Assembly (NCBI GenBank): GCA_024516035.1
Contig: CM044959.1
Span: 34,338,662 to 34,402,661, forward strand
Direction: 5' to 3'
DNA: 64,000 nucleotides
DNA from: Bactericera cockerelli
Taxonomy: Eukaryota > Arthropoda > Insecta > Hemiptera > Triozidae
In this document: one piece after another, positions 44,001 to 57,844 of the stretch
Layout: each line of letters starts with the position of its first letter
How positions within the stretch are numbered: the first letter of the stretch is position 1
Notes under the pieces: generated by a model
Seen by the model: only the letters and a program-made list of their open reading frames with translations
Database searches by the model: none
Told to the model about the DNA's origin: nothing
Program-made: the position numbers and the translations under genes

Positions 44001-45200
44001 ACACTGTATAGATTATTATTATTTCTTTCACTTAAATGTGTCGAACATGACAATGAAGAAATATCAATAGAACATTCATACAGTTATTAAAGTTTAATTT
44101 CAGTTCTACATATTAGAACAAAAAATAAAAGCCACTAAGATCAGTATCAGTATCATCAGAAAAGTGAGAAGTTGTACTAGATGTACATGAAAATCAGAAC
44201 ATACCTGGACAGCTGTTTCGAGTATATTTGCTCTCATCAGCAGGTAATAGTTCTGAATATCCATGCCATCAACTAACCTCTCTATTTTCATCAGTATCAC
44301 CAGAGATCGAAATGATAAAGTGTGCACATGATGCAGTCAATAAGGTAATGGGTAACCACTTACAAAAGGACTCTCCTCATTCAGTTCTTTATAATCTCAG
44401 ATCCCAACAAAAACATCTCCTTAATCCTTGGCTCATAATTCATCTCAACCCAGCATTTTAATCTCAAGGGTTCCTTGTCTCACTGGGATCTGAATCCTGA
44501 TATTGTTTGGAAGCCGCGGGGCTTCAACCAAGGACACGCGGGTTCTCAAACCCTCGGATATGGTTTGTGGTCAGACAAAAGGAGAAGTACCTAAAGTCTG
44601 GTTGAAGACTTAACTTACGTGTCTGGTTACTGGAAGGATTTAACCATCGCCGGCTTGAGGCTTCTTAAGGACTTCTTTCGTCTCTCACGATTCTGATTTG
44701 ATTAGCGTGTAAATAGTAATTTGATACCTGACGGTTTGAACATGTTTACACTCCTTAAACCGTCCAAGAAGATGGGTCTCTTCTACACACGGAAAATTGG
44801 ACAGTATCCATTATTTTCGACGCAAGATGGTAGTTATTAAATAATTTTCTGGCGATTTAAATTAATTTATGAGTATGGTGTTTTAGAATAATGTTCTCTT
44901 GATGTTTTTTGAAGGGTTATTTTTGCTTGATTTTGCAAGAGCCTGCAGCGTGATGGACATTGACGGGAAGAAATTTTGACGGTTGGAGTAATTTGCATAA
45001 TTTAAATTTCAATTTGGTACCGTAGTTATGTTAAGTTATGAAGATATACAATATACCCTTCTAAACAACCTTTTAGAAAAGGTAGGTTACTTTTTCAATT
45101 AGGTACCATATTTATGTTGAGTATATTCATAACAGTAGGTAGTTAGGTAACAATTTGACATACATAGGTACCAATGCATACTTTTTCTGTAAATTTAAAG

Positions 45201-45342
45201 TTATCATATTTGTGTTAATCACTTTCGTGATATCACAACTACTCAAACTCGCTTCAGTAAATCTACGCTGAAACCGAGACTTGAACCACCGACCTACAGG
45301 TTACAAGTCCTCCGCCTTATCGATCAAGCTTGTGAGGTCGGT
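45201..45342 (-). mobile_element. tRNA-derived SINE, family B (inverted)
   Basis: Reverse complement of the family B head and body: TTATCATATTTGTGTTAATC, then GACTTGAACCACCGACC and CGATCAAGCTTGTGAGGTCG. Flanks share AATG..ATACTTT..TGTAAA, a mutated target duplication. Confidence 0.88.
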
Positions 45343-45499
45343 CAATGAATACTTTATTGTAAAGTCTTTAATTTTTTTTTTTTGTGCTGTAGTGTTTATA
45401 ACATAATGGTTTTCTCAAACCAAACACTACATCAAGAGCAGGTAAAATAAATTCAATATGAATTTATTTATTTACCTACAGTTTATTTATTTATAGAAA

Positions 45500-45826
45500 A
45501 CTAGCGGGCTGCACCCGCTTCGCCAAGCAATCACACACACACCACACATACATCACACACACAAACCACACACCCACATCGACACACACACACATCCACA
45601 CACACATCAACATACACACACACCCACCCTAACACACCCACACACACACACAACACACCCACACACATCACACACACCATACACATACACACACATCCAC
45701 ACACACCCACACACACCCACACACACCCACCCACACCCACCCACCCACACACACACACCACACACATCCACACACACACACATCAGCACACACACACACA
45801 CACACATCACCACACACACACATCAC

Positions 45827-45858
<32 letters not shown>

Positions 45859-46590
45859 TACACACACACATCACCACACACACACACACACACACATCAC
45901 CACACACACACACACACATACACACATCACCACACACACACACACACACACACACACAACCATCATCGCTGTAAATTTCAAAATCCCGAGCCAAATCTAT
46001 CATAGCAGATATTAATAATGTAGCAAACTGGCCCATATTTCGAGAACGGTTTGTCAGAATATGGCAAAAAAGGGCTCAAATAAAATCATGTGATGTTCTC
46101 AGACAGTTTTTACAATAAAAATATAGGTCCTTGCGATAAATTTTAAGTTCCGTGCATGAATCTGTAAAAAAAAACGTGAAAAGTCTGAAAAAATGGTCAA
46201 AATTTCGAACATTCTGGCTTTTATCTCGAGAACGGTACGTCAGAATGTGGCCTAATATGAATTAAATGAAAGCTAGTTTTGTCTAATGTGTTATTAAATA
46301 ATAAAAAATATAGGTCCTCGCGACAAATTTGAAGTTCCAGGGCAAAGACTGTCTTAAAATCGAACCCTTCCTCAAGGCAATACTTGAGGAAGGTCATAAC
46401 TCAAGGACGGTTTAGAATTTCGGACCTTTGATAGTTTTCCTGATATCGTACGGCAATTTCACTTGGGGTCATCTCTCATCAATTTTTCGCTATCTCTTAC
46501 CGTTTCGCTCAAACAATTCGGACACACAAAGATATTACAAAGCCCGTCCATATTTCTCATTTATATATAGAGATTATCAACAATACATTA
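45500..46590. repeat. Unclassified dispersed element with CA-microsatellite core
   Basis: Begins ACTAGCGGGCTGCACCCGCT and ends TTATATATAGAGAT. A related opening (ACTAGCTGACCCAACAGACG) occurs at 59153. Inside, two or three paralogous blocks carry CGAGAACGGTTTGTCAGAAT or CGAGAACGGTACGTCAGAAT, and TATAGGTCCTTGCGA or TATAGGTCCTCGCGA. No long ORF. The family is not identified. Confidence 0.5.
45528..45960. repeat. CA-rich compound microsatellite, ~430 bp
   Basis: CACACACAC runs with interspersed CATCACCACACAC, CACCCACAC and CATACAC units. The apparent Cys/Val-rich reverse-strand frames are repeat artefacts. Confidence 0.98.
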
Positions 46591-47884
46591 ATAACAAGGA
46601 AAAAAAAATTGAAAAATATATACAAAATAGGTAATATATAGAACAACATTATTTTAATTTATATTAATAATTGTTTTGTAATCCGGGGCAAAGTTAATGC
46701 CTTAGGCAGTCTCTGTCACTTAACCCCGGTTGAATATCAACCCTCAAAGGAGCATGACAAATTTAAGACATTTTAGATCAACAAAAAAAAATTGAAATCG
46801 GAGCAAAACAATATTTCTTTTTTGTTGCAAAAACGAACATAATACTTCCGATTTCTAATATTAGAAATTCCTCGGAAGTAAAAGAGTCTTTTTTGAAGAG
46901 ACATGAAGCCAGAAAGTAAATGTCTTCTTTAGAAGTCAATCTGAAGCATTAGGTCCGATAAGTGGACAGACTAGACAGTCTTTAGTGTCACTTAAATGTC
47001 ATATTGTTCATAACATGGCTCAAGTTTTAGCCCACCGCAAGTTCCACTTGACGTACCCCTCCCCCTCTTCTTCTGAACAAGGTAACTTTCAAAAAATACA
47101 TGCACGATCTATTAGAATACAAAAGATAATAAAAGAAGTTAGAAAACAGGTCTGAACTTGTGTACATTGAGTTGTCGAGCTCTCGAGCCGACGGCGTGTG
47201 TCTGAGGTAACAGATTGAACTGAAAGAAGATTCTGATTCTAAGTGGGATTAAAAAGGATTATTTATTTTAATCTTTAAAATTATCCACGACACATATCCC
47301 TGATAATTCTTATAAGACAAAAACTCGAACAACGGTCTCAGGATTATAAGTTCTCTACATATGACTTTGAGTAATTATGACATCACGATTATAACTAACA
47401 CAATTACTATGATAATTTCTTTTTACAGTTTGCCATCTAAAATGGCGTCATTGTGCTCAGCCTATCACACAGAGGCTTTTTTTAATCGATGGCGTCGCTT
47501 TCAACTGCCTGGTCATATTACGACGGAGATTTTACCTTTAAACCAGCTAATCAAATTAACCTCACCCAACCTGAGTGGGGCCGTGAATAGCCACAGCATC
47601 ACGAGGCGAGGATTCAAATTTGAATGGTCACATTGGTCACCCATTCAAGTCCTAACCTCGCTGGACGATGCTTAACTTCAGTGATAGAACGAGAACTTTA
47701 TCTTAAATAATAATTAAGAATAATAATAATAGTTTATTTATTTATTTTCTTTATAAAGAAACATTTATACAAAGGTACTTCTCCTAAGCTTTGAAGAGCT
47801 TCTAAGAGAAGTATGGGTTATTTCACTGTCAACCATTACAAAGTTTACATTACAAAGTTATGTATGTAGATATGTATGTAGTAT

Positions 47885-48090
47885 GTACCTATGCACCGCC
47901 TCAAGAGTCGTGCTCACGTGAGCCGCACTTTCTCTCTGGACTGGTTAGGATACCCGAGGCAGCCAGAGCCAGAGCCTGCAGCCGCCGCAGCCCGCAACTC
48001 CTGCTTAGTTGCGATCTGTGTGCGGGGTCGGCTGGTGTTCGGGACTTGGGAGAAAGTGTCCGCTCAAAAGTCGGCGTACCTTTGCTATTT
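47885..48090 (+). promoter_or_regulatory. CpG-rich patch, possible promoter or 5' exon
   Basis: About 200 bp rich in CG dinucleotides (GCAGCCGCCGCAGCCCGC, GTGTGCGGGGTCGGCTGG, CGCTCAAAAGTCGGCG) in otherwise AT-rich sequence. No TATA box is evident. It could be a transcription start region or 5' UTR exon of a gene lying to the right, or simply part of a repeat. No coding exon follows in the window. Confidence 0.25.
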
Positions 48091-49237
48091 TTTTGTGACT
48101 TTTTATAATTGCTAATATTTTATTTGAATCATCTAACATCAATTTTACTGAACCTCATAAAAAATTCGTCTTTTTTTTTAAATATATATAGATTTTTTTT
48201 AATTTAATCTTTTATAACTTTTCAACTGTGAAATAAATATCAGTGAAATACACCCGTACTTAAAAAGCAAAAGGTCCTTGGCCAACTTTTAAGCCCGTTA
48301 TTATACCTACCTTTGTAAAATAAAATCACTGATGGGAATTCCTATAAAAACTTTGTTCATTGATTACATTTTTATCGATTCATTCACACGAATCTAGATG
48401 TAATTTTTTTGTTGTTTTTGTAGATACAGTTCCATATATTCTACCCCAATTGGATGTACCATTTACCTACCTACCTATACTCTCCATGACTGTATATCTA
48501 CACTGTCTATGTTTGGGACCGACGGAGAATTTCCTTGAATGTAAGTCACCTGATTAAACTCCTTATTTTTACATTATTTTGTTGACATGATCAGAACTCG
48601 AATTCCATCCCACCCGCTTGACTGCGCTATCCGATCAGCTACTCAAGTTGGATCATTGTGTTTTCAACAAATTATAGTGGTTTTTAATTTATAAATATGT
48701 TTTAACAGATTTGGTATGACTCAATGTCAGCGTCAGCCTCAATCCTACCAAAAATGCCGATATTAATAAATTATCAACTATTTCTAGCTAATTTACATAA
48801 CTTTCAAGAGGCTGATCTGCTTTTTTTCAAAGCTCAAACCCATTTACTCAAAAATAGTAGGTAAAGATCTTAATGCCTAAAATATTCAAAAATAAGTCTA
48901 CAACACCTGTTTGGGTGTGCTTTCTTGTGGCGTCAGCATTAAGATTAGAAGCTTTAGATAACACGTAAAGTTTCAGACCAAAATTGAACTTCATATTAAG
49001 ATTAGAAACGTTATTTAGGTAGCACTTAAGCACCACTTAGGAAGAAGTTTTTTCACCATTAAAAAGTGTGAAATGAAACTATGGATTTAGATACTAAACT
49101 AGATAATTTTAATACGAAATCGTAGACCGTTTTGTGTAAACGCATGCTCTACATTAATCTAAAAGTTATTAAAATTGTTCATACAAGGCTCTAGTAAGCC
49201 CTGACAGCCGAAGAAACTATTATGTAGACAATTAAGA

Positions 49238-49372
49238 GTCATCGATCTCAGTAGCGGTAGTACCTTAAAAGATAACGTGGACTAAAACGTGGAGGTTGGT
49301 CCCAAGTACGTCAAAAATTAGTAAGGCGAGTATTATGACGTCACAATTAACAGAAATCTGATAAAAAAATTT
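49238..49372 (+). mobile_element. Decayed SINE family B copy
   Basis: ATCGATCTCAGTAGCGG, ACGTGGAGGTTGGTCCCAAG and AGTAAGGCGAGTATTATGAC follow the order of family B (CCGACCTCAGTGGC, GGAGGTCGGTGGTTCAAG, AGTAAAGCGAGTTTGAG) with many changes. Old copy. Confidence 0.65.
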
Positions 49373-51849
49373 TTTTTTTAATATCCATTATTAGCTACCT
49401 AAACAGAAAATTGTCTAATGCTGTCATAATACTCGTTGAAGGAAGGGTAAATTGCCAAAGAGTAGTATACCCGTAGGTACCGTATTTTTTAATCAAGTTA
49501 TATGAGAATCTACGTGAGAGATTTGACCACCTCGGGAGGTTTAAACCGACGTTTTCTGGTCATTCCAGTTAACCTTCAAGTGGTTCATTACCGCGACATT
49601 ACTCTCACCTCCTAGGTGGTAATGAGGTCGTTTGGCACCACAACTCAGAGGTTCGAGTTCTTAGCCCACCCAAGCCACGCAAATACCAACTTGGTAATGA
49701 AGAAGTTTAATATAAAATTTATACAAAGAAGAATATTATTTTTTGTATTTTTCTGCTTCATTACAAGATAGCTTACATTAGAAAAATATATTCAAATAAT
49801 TTGAATTATTAGATTTAGTTCTTGGAAGTACCAACTTTATTAGTGTTAGATATCAAGTACCTATGCTATGCTATTAAGTAATTTTTTTCGAGACTCATAA
49901 AGTAAAAACTGGAGCTGGGTATAACACTGGGGCCTCGAGCTTTCAAACCTCATTGGCACTCAGGCTGGTTGAGATTGGCGTGGGTTGGTTACATAGAAAT
50001 TATAAATACTTACTTTACAGTAGACATCGTAGTTTACAGTACGATGAATTTTAAAATTCCAAACAAATATTAAGAAATATTTTTAAAATTGTCAGTTTTA
50101 AGTGCATAATTTCAACAAACTACACATACAGTACACACTGGACATGGAAGGAGCCCAGAAAATGGTTCTGGGCGTCCAAAGGGTTCACCCATATCAATCC
50201 TTCCACCACCATGACATCACACATGGACTCGGAAAGTAAGTAGACTTTACAGAAGGTGAATAAGTTAGGTATCTGTAACACCTTCAAATGCCTCGAGAAC
50301 TGGCCTTGTCATGGGCTTTGTTCAAGAGACCTTACAGGTATCTGGTGCCAATGATATCTTATAATGTACATATATGATTTATTATTAATGTACTGCTTTA
50401 TTTAGACCGTCAGCACAAGAAAGTCCCATTATGGTATATGTTTAGAATCCTCTATCTACAAATGATCTGTGGGGACATTAGAATAGTATCTATAGCATAA
50501 AATGTCGTATATACATTTAAAATACCCAATACATAATTATGTAAATACAACAGATATATTTTACATGCGGTAGGAATTTACATGGATAGATTTTAAGATC
50601 AAGGGTTGTAACAATCTCTGGGAAGTAAAATCAGAGTGGCCAGACGAAACTCAAGGTTCCACTAGTGTTAGGCACCTCGGTGCCATATGAGAAATACCTC
50701 AACTTTCACAAAACAGAGGTTCTATTAATAAGTAAACACTTTATCAGCCCCAAGCCGGTGATATACTAACTGCTGCCCAACACAGTAAGAACAAATTGGT
50801 GCTATGTATCATTTGTCTAGGTCCAGGCACTCTAGGCCGTATCATACGGAGCTCTTGGCGTGTGCGATCCTACTCATCCAATGCCGTGCTCATGCCAGTT
50901 ATGGTCAAGGGTCTTTTGGTGTAATATTATTTTGTATCCTAGGTGCTTTTGTGATGTTTCTTAATATCGGCCAAACCCGGCTAGGTAAATTAATTAAATT
51001 TGCTGTAAAAGTACTGTAGAGATTGTAGGTAACTTCTCAGCTGCTTCTTACTATTGGCCGCACCCAGGCTGGGTGAGTCTATTAAATAGGCTTGCTAAGG
51101 GTTATAGTGATCGTAGGTACTTTCACAATATTTGTTATCATCGATCCGACCCAGGCTGTGTAAGTTAACCTCAGCTGCGAGTAGCTGTATTGTGAGTTTC
51201 CACTAAACGGAGGGTAAAACTTCCACAACACAACACCTCCAATGACGTTTAGTTACTTTTCTAGCTAGTCGGAAACATCAACGTTTAGTTACTTTTCTAG
51301 CTAATCTTGCAGAGTTCCAATGTCTGGACTTCGGTTTTATCTCCCTCACGGCCAGAACTTGGCAATGAGACCTGGCTCAAGATTATAAAATGGTTTTGCA
51401 CCGCCACTTATGCATATCGCAGCAAAAACACGTACAATACCTATACTAATGTCGTCCAATGCAAAAGAATGTATTTACTTACCAATAGTCTACTGATAAT
51501 TTCCGTGTGAAAGGATGTGGAATACTCATAGAATTGAGTAAGTTTATATGCAAAAGAACGTATCTGATAGTGTGATACGTAAAATAGGTTGAAGTTAATG
51601 AATGTCAACCTTGTTTTACTTCTATGCCATTTCTCAATACCAACTGTATTGTGGCGGACATACGTTATTGTAAAGTCTAAAGATTAACATTTTCATTCAT
51701 GTTTAAGATAAAAATCCTTCCTTCATTTTCAAACACATCCTTTATTTCAAATACAAATAAAGGATACCACCATCCTTTATTTCAAACACATAACATACAG
51801 TCACACGAAGTACTTTTTTAGAGGACATATAGATTGACGTTCGTCCTGA

Positions 51850-52040
51850 CTATCTTGAGGGCAAGACCAAGCATTGGTGGTCACGGTGGGTCGGTTCCCA
51901 CCTTTGGCATGAGTTTTTCTTATTTCTTTAGAGTATGTGACCATATATAATAATATCACTTTGAGGGCCAGGACTCACGATGTGGTAGAAAATAAGCATG
52001 AACCTCGCCTTTGGCCTAATCTTTGGTAATTTGAATTAGT
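51850..52040 (+). mobile_element. SINE family C copy
   Basis: Shares TATGTGACCATATATAATAA, CACTTTGAGGGCCAGGACTC and GATGTGGTAGAAAATAAGCA with the family C body at 32242-32450. Confidence 0.65.
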
Positions 52041-53774
52041 TTAGTTGAGGTTTATATGAGTTAGGTCATCATAATCACGTGCCTATAAATTTATTAATAT
52101 AATATAAGGAGATATTATTAATATACTACAGTCGAAACATTAGCAAAGAATAATTATTGATACCATACCTACATATGTGACCAACTGACCATAGACTTTT
52201 TACGAAATTTACGAGGATTTTAAACAACGTTCGATACTAACTTTAACTTGAGACAACTTTAACTGAGATAATCCAAGAATCCGCTATTTGATAAGGTTTC
52301 GGGTTTCAGATCCATAAGATCATCCATAACTCATTATCAGAAGTATGTTCCGAATTATAATACCGTCGTCAAACAAGTTTTTGCTGTTAACTCAGGTGTG
52401 TTGGTCGACTAATATCTGACCAACTTTGGGACTTCAAGAGAAAAGGAGAGAGTTTCTGCTCTTGGAGAGCTGATAAAGTTATGAAGAGAACTATAAATTA
52501 ATACGATCAAAGCTTCTTCTTTTTTTTTTTTTTTTTTTTTTTTCTTCTGATGTGATAAAAATTGAAAAGTATAGTGGTGTATTCTGCATGAATTATGATA
52601 CCGTAAATGAACTTTTAATTTACATAGGACAAGTTGTAAAGTTAGGTATTCTCACACATTTACTCATACTCATTCATAATTATAATGAATAACAATAAAA
52701 TAGTTACTTGTACTAAAATTTTCATTTATTTATTAGTTTGATTTACATATGTATGTACATGTACAATGTACATTGTACATAGGTAGGTAGTCATATAAAA
52801 TTAATAAATAAATAAAAATCTCACACCAGTGAAACTCACTACAGTGAGTAGGTAAGCGCGATGAACTACAACTCGGGCGCTCAAGTGAAATTAAAATTTA
52901 TTTATAAGAAAAAAACAACATTATAATAAAATCATGGCGAGCAAAGTTACCTAGATGACAAAACCACAAAAACACTAATATTATTACTTGGTGTGGACAT
53001 TTTATTCTTATTCCTTCGGGGACCAAAAAGCGGATATACTTCAGACTTTTTTTTTTTAATATTTGAGATATAGTTTCACTTTGTCAAACCTGACCCCGCG
53101 CCACTGATGACTGCACATGAGATGATGCAAGAGACTTTCTAATTCAAAACCAATATTTAATCATGGATACGTAGGATGGAATTCTGCCAAATATGGGTTC
53201 TGTAACTTTCTGCAGCCCGAGATCAGAGAAGACAGATCGTAGAGAGAAGAGAGGTTCAGCATAATCCAGTAATATTTATTAGATTTAGAATAGGACTGAG
53301 ATGATTTTAATTATACGGTGAGAATATCTCAGAAATACGGAATAATACATATTTCAGTGTTGATATTGTTCTACAAAGGATGTAACTTAACTATTATTAT
53401 CTGCAACCATATTACTTTCTAATACAAAGAAAGTTTGAAAGATAAAGTATGTTCATGCTCTTGAACGTCATCTACATGTATCTATATCAAGCTTTGTTTG
53501 GCCTAGTCTTGAGAATTTAAAATCATATTTTGATTTTTTCTTTTTCTTTCCAGAAGATGATGGTTTCAATTTTTTTTTTTTTTTTTTTTTTTAATCGCCT
53601 TGAAATAATAATTAGACACTTGTGTTGTAGTTTACATTGAAGTTTACACATCCCACACATAAATGTCTCTAAAGCGAGAAGATACACAATAATTAAATAG
53701 CTTCATATTTTACTATGTACTTCAAAATAATTTACTCCTATAAAAGGATCTAAGAAAAGTTGATGACTTATTAC

Positions 53775-54561
53775 TAGAGCCCGGATTTTATGCAGCAAAA
53801 AAAGGCTAAAATATGCAATTGCATATGCAAGCGAAAAGCCCAATATATGCAAAAATGTAAACAAAAATGTCTACCCGTAAACTCACTCAGGCAGGACTTA
53901 ATTTTACTTTTGTCAACTGGCATTCTAAAGTTAGTATCTACCTAAGTCAAAAATGCAAATAATATTTTAAACTCAAAATAATCTATTCCTTTAACTAGTT
54001 TCCGTTATACATAGACCTTTTTCGAGTAAAAATCAGTAGAAAAGCTAATCGTTTACAAACACAATAAATTCACTGCAAGTAGAAAACAGCCGAAAACTAA
54101 TAGAGAGGAAGAGAACAGAGAAAGAAATACAATACATGTAGGTACCGGTACCTACCCCTCTCCCTGCCTATCCTACCCTGCTGATACTTGGAGTGCAGAT
54201 GAGAGTATTGCAGACGCGTAACGACACTTTAATCTTGTTTCAGTAGGTTAGCAGGCTAGCTGCTTGTCAAAACTCAGTAGGTACCCACCCACATCACTTC
54301 ACAAAGAAGGTAGGTAGGTACACTCACAAAATGTGATTTTACGATTTACGTCCTAAGATTTTAATGGACTTCGGTAGCTCTGAGTAGGTAGATAGATACC
54401 TACTTACCAAATTTTTCCCCCTAATAAACCACCAAATATGCAAATTTTGTCCAATATTCTTAATATATGCAGGATTTTGCTCAAATATGCAAACTCCGAA
54501 AAAACCGCCAAAATATGCAATTGCATATGCAAATATGCAATATGCAAAAATCCGGGCTCTA
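53775..54561. mobile_element. hAT MITE rich in ATGCAAAT/ATGCAATTGCAT motifs
   Basis: Ends TAGAGCCCGGATTTT and AAAATCCGGGCTCTA, which pair perfectly but for one base in length (ATTTTATGCA versus TGCAAAAAT). Target duplication CTTATTAC at 53767-53774 and 54562-54569. 787 bp without an ORF. Subterminal zones on both sides are packed with AATATGCAATTGCATATGCA-type motifs, probably transposase-binding sites. The TAGAG tip and 8-bp duplication place it with hAT elements. Confidence 0.92.
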
Positions 54562-54569
54562 CTTATTAC

Positions 54570-57217
54570 ATACAGCTACTATGTCTCCAAATAATTACCT
54601 ACATTAAACAAACTCCAAAAAATATAATTTAAGATAGTTTTGGTATGCTAGAACATGTACAGCAACATGTAACGGAGGAACTGGCACATCCACCAAGAAT
54701 CATTTTTCAAAGGTTGTAACAAGACCAGTGGTCAATAAATTAATGGACAAGATCGGAGACTCAATTTCCAGACAGTTTATAATTTTCACCATTAAAAATA
54801 ATAAGCGTCACCATGACTCAGGATTCACAGAGGTTTTAAAAAACGTCTGTGAATTTCTCCGAAAAAGTTAGGTGTTGAGGCAAACGAAAGTGGATTGTGT
54901 TAGGCACCTACATACTTTTGATCAAAATAAAAGTAATTTAATATACTCTGGTTACTCTAAGAACAAGAACAAGACATGCGCATTTATGTATAAACAATTC
55001 AGAGACAGTGAAAACTTTACAGACTTTAAAGAAATTCCAAGTACGAGTAACGGTCGCTAGTCTCCCCGTAGCTTCACTTAAAAAACAAAATTGCGATAAA
55101 AAAAATCGCCTGCTTTAAACTTCATTTATTTTTCAAGAAATCAATTGTTGACAGACCAAATCCAGCACGATTCAAGAGAGGAATCTTGATGTTCTTTTAT
55201 GAACAGCTCCAAACTCAATAAATCAGAGAAACTGGTTAGGGCCTAGTCACTAACTTGGGCTACTGCATTGGTTTCATTAATCAAGACGCAGGTGCAGTGG
55301 ATTCTTTAGAAGGACACTTGGGTTGAAGCTGATGAAACCACCAAAAACTATTAATTTTAGTCCTCTCAATACCATTAGACTACTTGACTTTGATTGCTAC
55401 GATCAAGATATTGTCCATCATAATCGTAATAACTAGGTGCACCAGTTACATTTTATTCATTCAAAAGGAATCTAACTTATAATTTTTTCAAAACTATTAT
55501 GTAAGTTATGTTAGAATTTTATGGATATCTAAATTAATAATTATATTAATGAAAGGGTCTTTCTGATTGAGTGTGAAATCAATATACCGACTAATAAATC
55601 AGAACCTTATAAGTCTGAGTTCAATTAGAAACCTCAAAATTTCGTGATTAGAAATTACAATCAATATACACGACATTTCAGGGGCCCGTTTGTCAACAAA
55701 ATGGAAACTCAATTAATAATTAGTACATGGTAAAAGGCTAAATCAAGCTGGCCGCGCCATTTGAAGAAAAAAACTTGAGCAGAGTTAAAACTGTCAAATT
55801 AAACAAAAATGGGCTACAATGGCCTTTGTAAAGGCACACAAATATTCTAGATTCCAATTTTATACTTTCCATGGCGTCTTCATTTTTATGTACCTTTTTT
55901 ACCTATATCATTAATTATTATTAGTGATTTTCCATTATTTAAAGAAACACGGCCCAGAACTTGTGAAGATCTATCGAAACACGGGGATTCCTTACGTAAA
56001 TACGTAGTACTTCCTAGCACAAAATATTATTTTTTTATCAATTGTCAGTAGATATCTATTCACCAGTATTTCTTATCTCTTCCTAGCAGAGCTAGCAAGT
56101 ACTTCAACGCAATACCTAATTACAAACCTATTATTAGGAGCAGATAATATGTCAATATACATTCACAGTTCTCAATGATAAACTGAAGAAAAAGACTGCA
56201 CAGAATGATTCAACAGTGCAGTCTTAATTTTAATTACTCACAGTACTCTTCCAATCAACCTCTAATACTGATGTTACATTTACATAATCAAAGATAACTT
56301 TATCAAATTGGAAGAAATCAAATGCAACATGTTTCGACAGAGCACTCATTGGAAAACAATGAACCAAAAAAATAGTCATCCCACACCATCCCAGCAAGTA
56401 GAACAAATATGAGAAGGAACTGTTGAAAAGATCACAGAGAGGATCCATCACTGTCTACAGGTCACTATGTCGACAGATCACTGGAAAACAATAAATCCAA
56501 AAAAATGCCATCCCAGCAAGTAGGGAAAATGTGAGAAGGATCTGTTAAAAAGATCATAACAAGAATCTGACAGAGGAGCAACACATTTTCGATGAATACA
56601 GTATAATGGAACGTTACCTGGCCCACTAGAAAAAGTCTCAAAGTCTAGTCTTTCAACCATCAATAACATCATTGACTAACAAAACTACTGTCAGGAGGGT
56701 TATTTCCAAGTGAAATTTTGAAAAATGCATATTTTGACCATTTTTGATTTTTGCTTGCGTTATGAGGACGCCTACAAAGCTCAAAAGTTGATCGCACAAT
56801 TTTATTTTGTGGAATCTAAAATATAGGAAATTTAGTTGTGAACAACTTTATATAGTGTTGTCGTTAAAAACATAATATAGGATATATTGTAGAAAAACAA
56901 AAAATAGTCTAACTTTTTGGCTGTTTTTTGCCTGTAAAAAAACTGCCTATAATATTTTTTGTTGGCAAACCTCAGATTCGTGTTCAGCAGCTCAAAGTAT
57001 ACTAGTTAGCAAAAATCAAAACTATGTACATCAAAACTTGCTGTTTTAAAAGCCAACGAACGATACTAGACCAATAGTTGTGTTGTACCTACACTACATA
57101 CATTAAAATATACAAAATGCAATTGTAGCACATATTTACCACGAGTAGGTAGGTACCAACAATGGCTAAATACATAGTGTACTTACTATTGTTTATATTG
57201 TTTTATACCCATGCCAA
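54570..57217. other. Intergenic, no gene recognised
   Basis: AT-rich with short unsupported frames. Contains a 132-bp duplication at 56333-56590, listed separately. Confidence 0.5.
56333..56590. repeat. Imperfect ~132-bp tandem duplication
   Basis: GGAAAACAATGAACC...CCCAGCAAGTAG...GAGAAGGAACTGTTGAAAAG at 56351 recurs at 56483 with changes. On the reverse strand both copies keep a frame with DLFN-x-SFS and YLLGW, so it may derive from a coding repeat, but no family is recognised. Confidence 0.7.
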
Positions 57218-57724
57218 ATTCAATGTAGAGTTGCCGCGATTAATCGAACTAATCGATTAATCGATTATTAATAATCGATTATTTGATAATCGATTAACGA
57301 TTAGTGACTAGTCAGATAATGGATTATTTTCATGTCGATTAATCGATTATTTTGGACTATCTACTATCTAGTTAATATAGTACTTATAGTTATCTAGATC
57401 TAGCAAGCACCTTGGGATTGGGGGAAAAAAAAGTAAAAATTGGGGGATTTTTTTAAAAAATTTCTGGCAACACTGGTTACTGGTTATAAAAGGCGGAAAT
57501 CACGGCATTTTTTAAATAACCTAACATTAAAATTTTAAAAACTAAAAGTGTCATTCTCAATTCTGTCATTGTCAATATTGTCATATTTGTCATTTTGTCT
57601 TTATTAATTTGTTTATATATATATATACAATATATATTTATTAGGGACTTTAGTCTCATCATATATATATATATGACATATCTAGGTCATTTTCTTTTCC
57701 CTTCTTTTTTTCTCCTTTTGTTAA

Positions 57725-57760
<36 letters not shown>

Positions 57761-57844
57761 CTTTTTCATCATTTATTTTTTTTAAACATATAACAATTAA
57801 GAAGAACAGAAACAGAACTTAAATAAAATAATATTATATACATA

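Larger units (their letters stand above)
39959..45500. other. Intergenic, no host gene recognised
   Basis: AT-rich. Besides the separately listed items (tRNA-like 41237-41330, MITE 42369-42518, 5S-like 43247-43305, kinase fragment 43904-44000, SINE B 45201-45342) I see only short unsupported frames. 44450-44560 has a GC-richer TCTGAATCCTGA and GCGGGGCTTCAACC patch that looks like a SINE remnant. Confidence 0.5.
46591..53766. other. Intergenic, repeats and no host gene recognised
   Basis: Contains family D-like repeats (47430-47680, 50960-51240), a CpG-rich patch (47885-48090), a decayed SINE B (about 49238-49372), SINE C (51850-52040), and T runs at 52515-52541 and 53568-53592. The CCTACCTACC/GGTACC-rich short motifs are scattered. 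No exon set with splice sites could be assembled. Confidence 0.5.

Noticed and set aside
45531..46036. Cys/Val-rich reverse-strand frames
   Set aside because: Translation of a CA microsatellite.
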